A stretch of 64,000 nucleotides of DNA. Origin: Punica granatum (Eukaryota > Streptophyta > Magnoliopsida > Myrtales > Lythraceae). The stretch is taken from contig NC_045130.1 of assembly GCF_007655135.1 (NCBI RefSeq), positions 28,082,605 through 28,146,604 on the forward strand, given 5' to 3'. The notes under the pieces are model-generated. The model searched no databases. It saw nothing but the letters and a program-made list of their open reading frames with translations, and was not told where the DNA came from. The position numbers and the translations under genes were made by a program. Below, one piece after another: positions 62,391 to 64,000 of the stretch (position 1 is its first letter; every line of letters starts with the position of its first letter).

Positions 62391-63220
62391 ATGCATTCTT
62401 ACCTCTTATTAGGCATTTGATTGGAGATGGGGAGAGAACTTGGCTTTGGTGTGACAATTGCCATCCTCTGAGTCCTCTCTATTCAGCTTTGCGAGGGAGG
62501 GGAATTTGGTGTTATCGTTTAAATTCTCACTCTAGAGTTGCTAAAGTCATTGATGGTAATTGTTGGAGTTGGAAGATCTCGAGGATTCCTGAAATGGAGA
62601 CCATAATAGAAGGTTGCAAGTCTATTGTTCCTTGTGAAGGAAAGGAGGATGTAATTACATGGATTGCTCACCCTAAAGGGCAGTTCATTGTTTTAAGTGC
62701 CTGGAATGTATTTAGAAGGAAAGCTGCTGTGAATACTTGGCATAGACTCATTTGCTCTTCTCCATCTATATCTCGGCATTGCTTCATTTCTTGGCTTGCT
62801 GCTGGTAATAAGCTTAAAACTCTAGACACGGTTGCTGAATGGAAAGGAGGAGTGGACATCACGTGTGTTTACTGTCATGGTGCTGTTGATAGTAGAGATC
62901 ATCTCTACTTTGATTGTGCTTTCTCCACCAGTATTTGGAAGACTGTTTTGCATAAGCTTGGTGAAAGGAGAATTCCTCGAGTTTGGAGTTTTGAGTTGCA
63001 GCGGGCTTCTATCAAATATAAAGGGAAGTCTCTGAGGGCTGCTATTGCTAGATCGGCATGGCATGCCTGTAAATATCATATTTGGAAAGCGAGGAATGGA
63101 AATATTTTTGAAGGGATTGCTCTCTCGGAAAGCAAGGTGGTGGAGTGCATCAAGCAAGATGTGGAGTGCAGGTTAATGGGAACTAAGGGTCTGCATCAAA
63201 AAGTTCGAAATGGTTGTTAG
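62391..63220 (+). pseudogene. LINE ORF2 C-terminus, reverse-transcriptase zinc-binding domain
   Basis: Open frame of about 276 codons to the stop at 63218-63220. It resembles the zf-RVT domain at the C-terminus of plant L1 ORF2: LIGDGERTWLWCDNCHPLSP, ITWIAHPKGQFIVLSAWNV, NTWHRLICSSPSISRHCFIS, CVYCHGAVDSRDHLYFDC with the Cys/His cluster, and HIWKARN. Endonuclease and reverse transcriptase domains are absent. The frame is still open, so the insertion seems fairly young, but it has no catalytic function. Confidence 0.88.
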
Positions 63221-63463
63221 ATGATTGGGGACTCGCTTAACTGTCTTCAGCTGCTTCTGATGTCTGTCTGTAATTGTCTTTGTACCTATCAGCTTTTTGG
63301 GTCCGTTTGACTGCACCTTTTTAGGGCCTGCGAGCCTGATTTGATTAGGCTATGAGCCTTTCCTTTTTTTTTCTTTTTTTTTTTTGAGTTGAGGCATGTT
63401 TGTACCTTTCTGTTGTGTTTGGCAGTATCAATAAAGAGCATGCGCTGATCGATCGAAAAAAAA
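62391..63463 (+). mobile_element. 5'-truncated L1-type LINE
   Basis: Contains the 3' end of ORF2, a short 3' UTR with AATAAA (63430-63435) and a terminal A8 tail (63456-63463). Flanks are GAAGCTGAGA (62381-62390) and GAAGCTGAAA (63464-63473), a 9/10 target-site duplication. This is the signature of target-primed reverse transcription with 5' truncation. Confidence 0.88.
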
Positions 63464-64000
63464 GAAGCTGAAACTGATGACAATTTTTTTATGGTTGCCT
63501 TTTGGTTGAAAGAAGCATGTTGCTGGCGGAGGATGATTGCTGGGAAGATGGGATTGTGTAACGTAATTTCATGTATGTGACTGCTTTCTTAAATCCATAT
63601 ATTAATTCCTTGGAATCTTTTGCGACTGGAACCATAGACAGGTCACTTAATCAATATATGTAAAGTTGGTCACATAGTACAAAACCAATTCGCTCCATTT
63701 AATTTGGACGTGAAGGTGAGTTGTCCAAATTCTTTTTTTGACCGTTGCTTTGCACATTTGATCAAAATGCATGTCAAACATGTATAGTTCCTTCATCAAA
63801 GCATATACTACGACAAACGTAAAAGAGAGAACAAAGACGTCTGCTGAAGCATGAGATTTGTGTTAATCTATCAAGTACACTATTAGCATAGCGGTAAAAC
63901 ACCAATCCCTACCAACAGCAACAAAAGAAGGATGTTCATTCAGAGTCTCAGACACTGCTATAAAGATCAATACTAACCATATATATATATATATATATAT
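63464..64000. other. intergenic to window end
   Basis: AT-rich with an (AT)n run at 63981-64000. No gene seen. Confidence 0.6.

Noticed and set aside
62354..63220. A 288-residue host protein
   Set aside because: Only the first 12 codons precede the LINE insertion; the rest is LINE ORF2 zinc-binding sequence. The start codon is chance flanking DNA.

Overview
This is nuclear DNA of a flowering plant, most likely a woody eudicot. It is AT-rich, its genes carry many GT-AG introns, and it contains plant-specific families (an S-protein homologue and F-box/LRR/FBD genes). It also holds many plant-type transposons: Ogre/Tat-like giant LTRs, Ty1/copia, L1-type LINE, tRNA-derived SINEs, Harbinger-like MITEs and foldback elements. 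I cannot name the species.

Genes. The 3' end of a 26S proteasome ATPase gene (RPT3) lies at 213-1397 (+). A one-exon S-protein homologue lies at 12802-13227 (+). An intact F-box/LRR/FBD gene lies at 31069-32635 (-). A complete 18-exon coatomer gamma (COPG) gene encoding 887 residues lies at 37602-44016 (-); every exon was placed by reading frame. Broken relatives are present: a 5'-truncated COPG pseudogene (22797-25377, -) with two stop codons, an F-box pseudogene (59605-61146, -) with a stop and a frameshift, and a small F-box scrap (3330-3690, -).

Layout. 1-1.4 kb RPT3; 1.4-12.7 kb intergenic, with an F-box scrap, a 650-bp MULE-like MITE, a 1.1-kb foldback element, small tandem repeats and a SINE; 12.8 kb S-protein gene; 13.8-20.8 kb Ogre-like remnant (3' minisatellite, polypurine tract, 5.26-kb LTR, primer-binding site, leader scrap); 20.8-25.4 kb duplicated segment with the COPG pseudogene; 25.4-28.2 kb broken copia element; 28-31 kb AT-rich DNA; 31-44 kb F-box gene, second copy of the duplicated segment and the intact COPG gene; 44-50.6 kb repeat-rich DNA with a copia gag remnant, a SINE and MITEs; 50.6-57.4 kb a TIR element split by a 5.34-kb solo LTR; 57-64 kb intergenic DNA, F-box pseudogene and a 5'-truncated LINE.

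How it fits together. The genes are unrelated housekeeping or family members and form no pathway or operon. The main story is structural: a block holding the 5' flank of an F-box gene and the 3' half of COPG was duplicated within about 15 kb. Transposons then landed in one copy or the other, and each copy shows the empty site of the other's insertion. No prokaryotic system, CRISPR array, rRNA or functional tRNA gene was seen.
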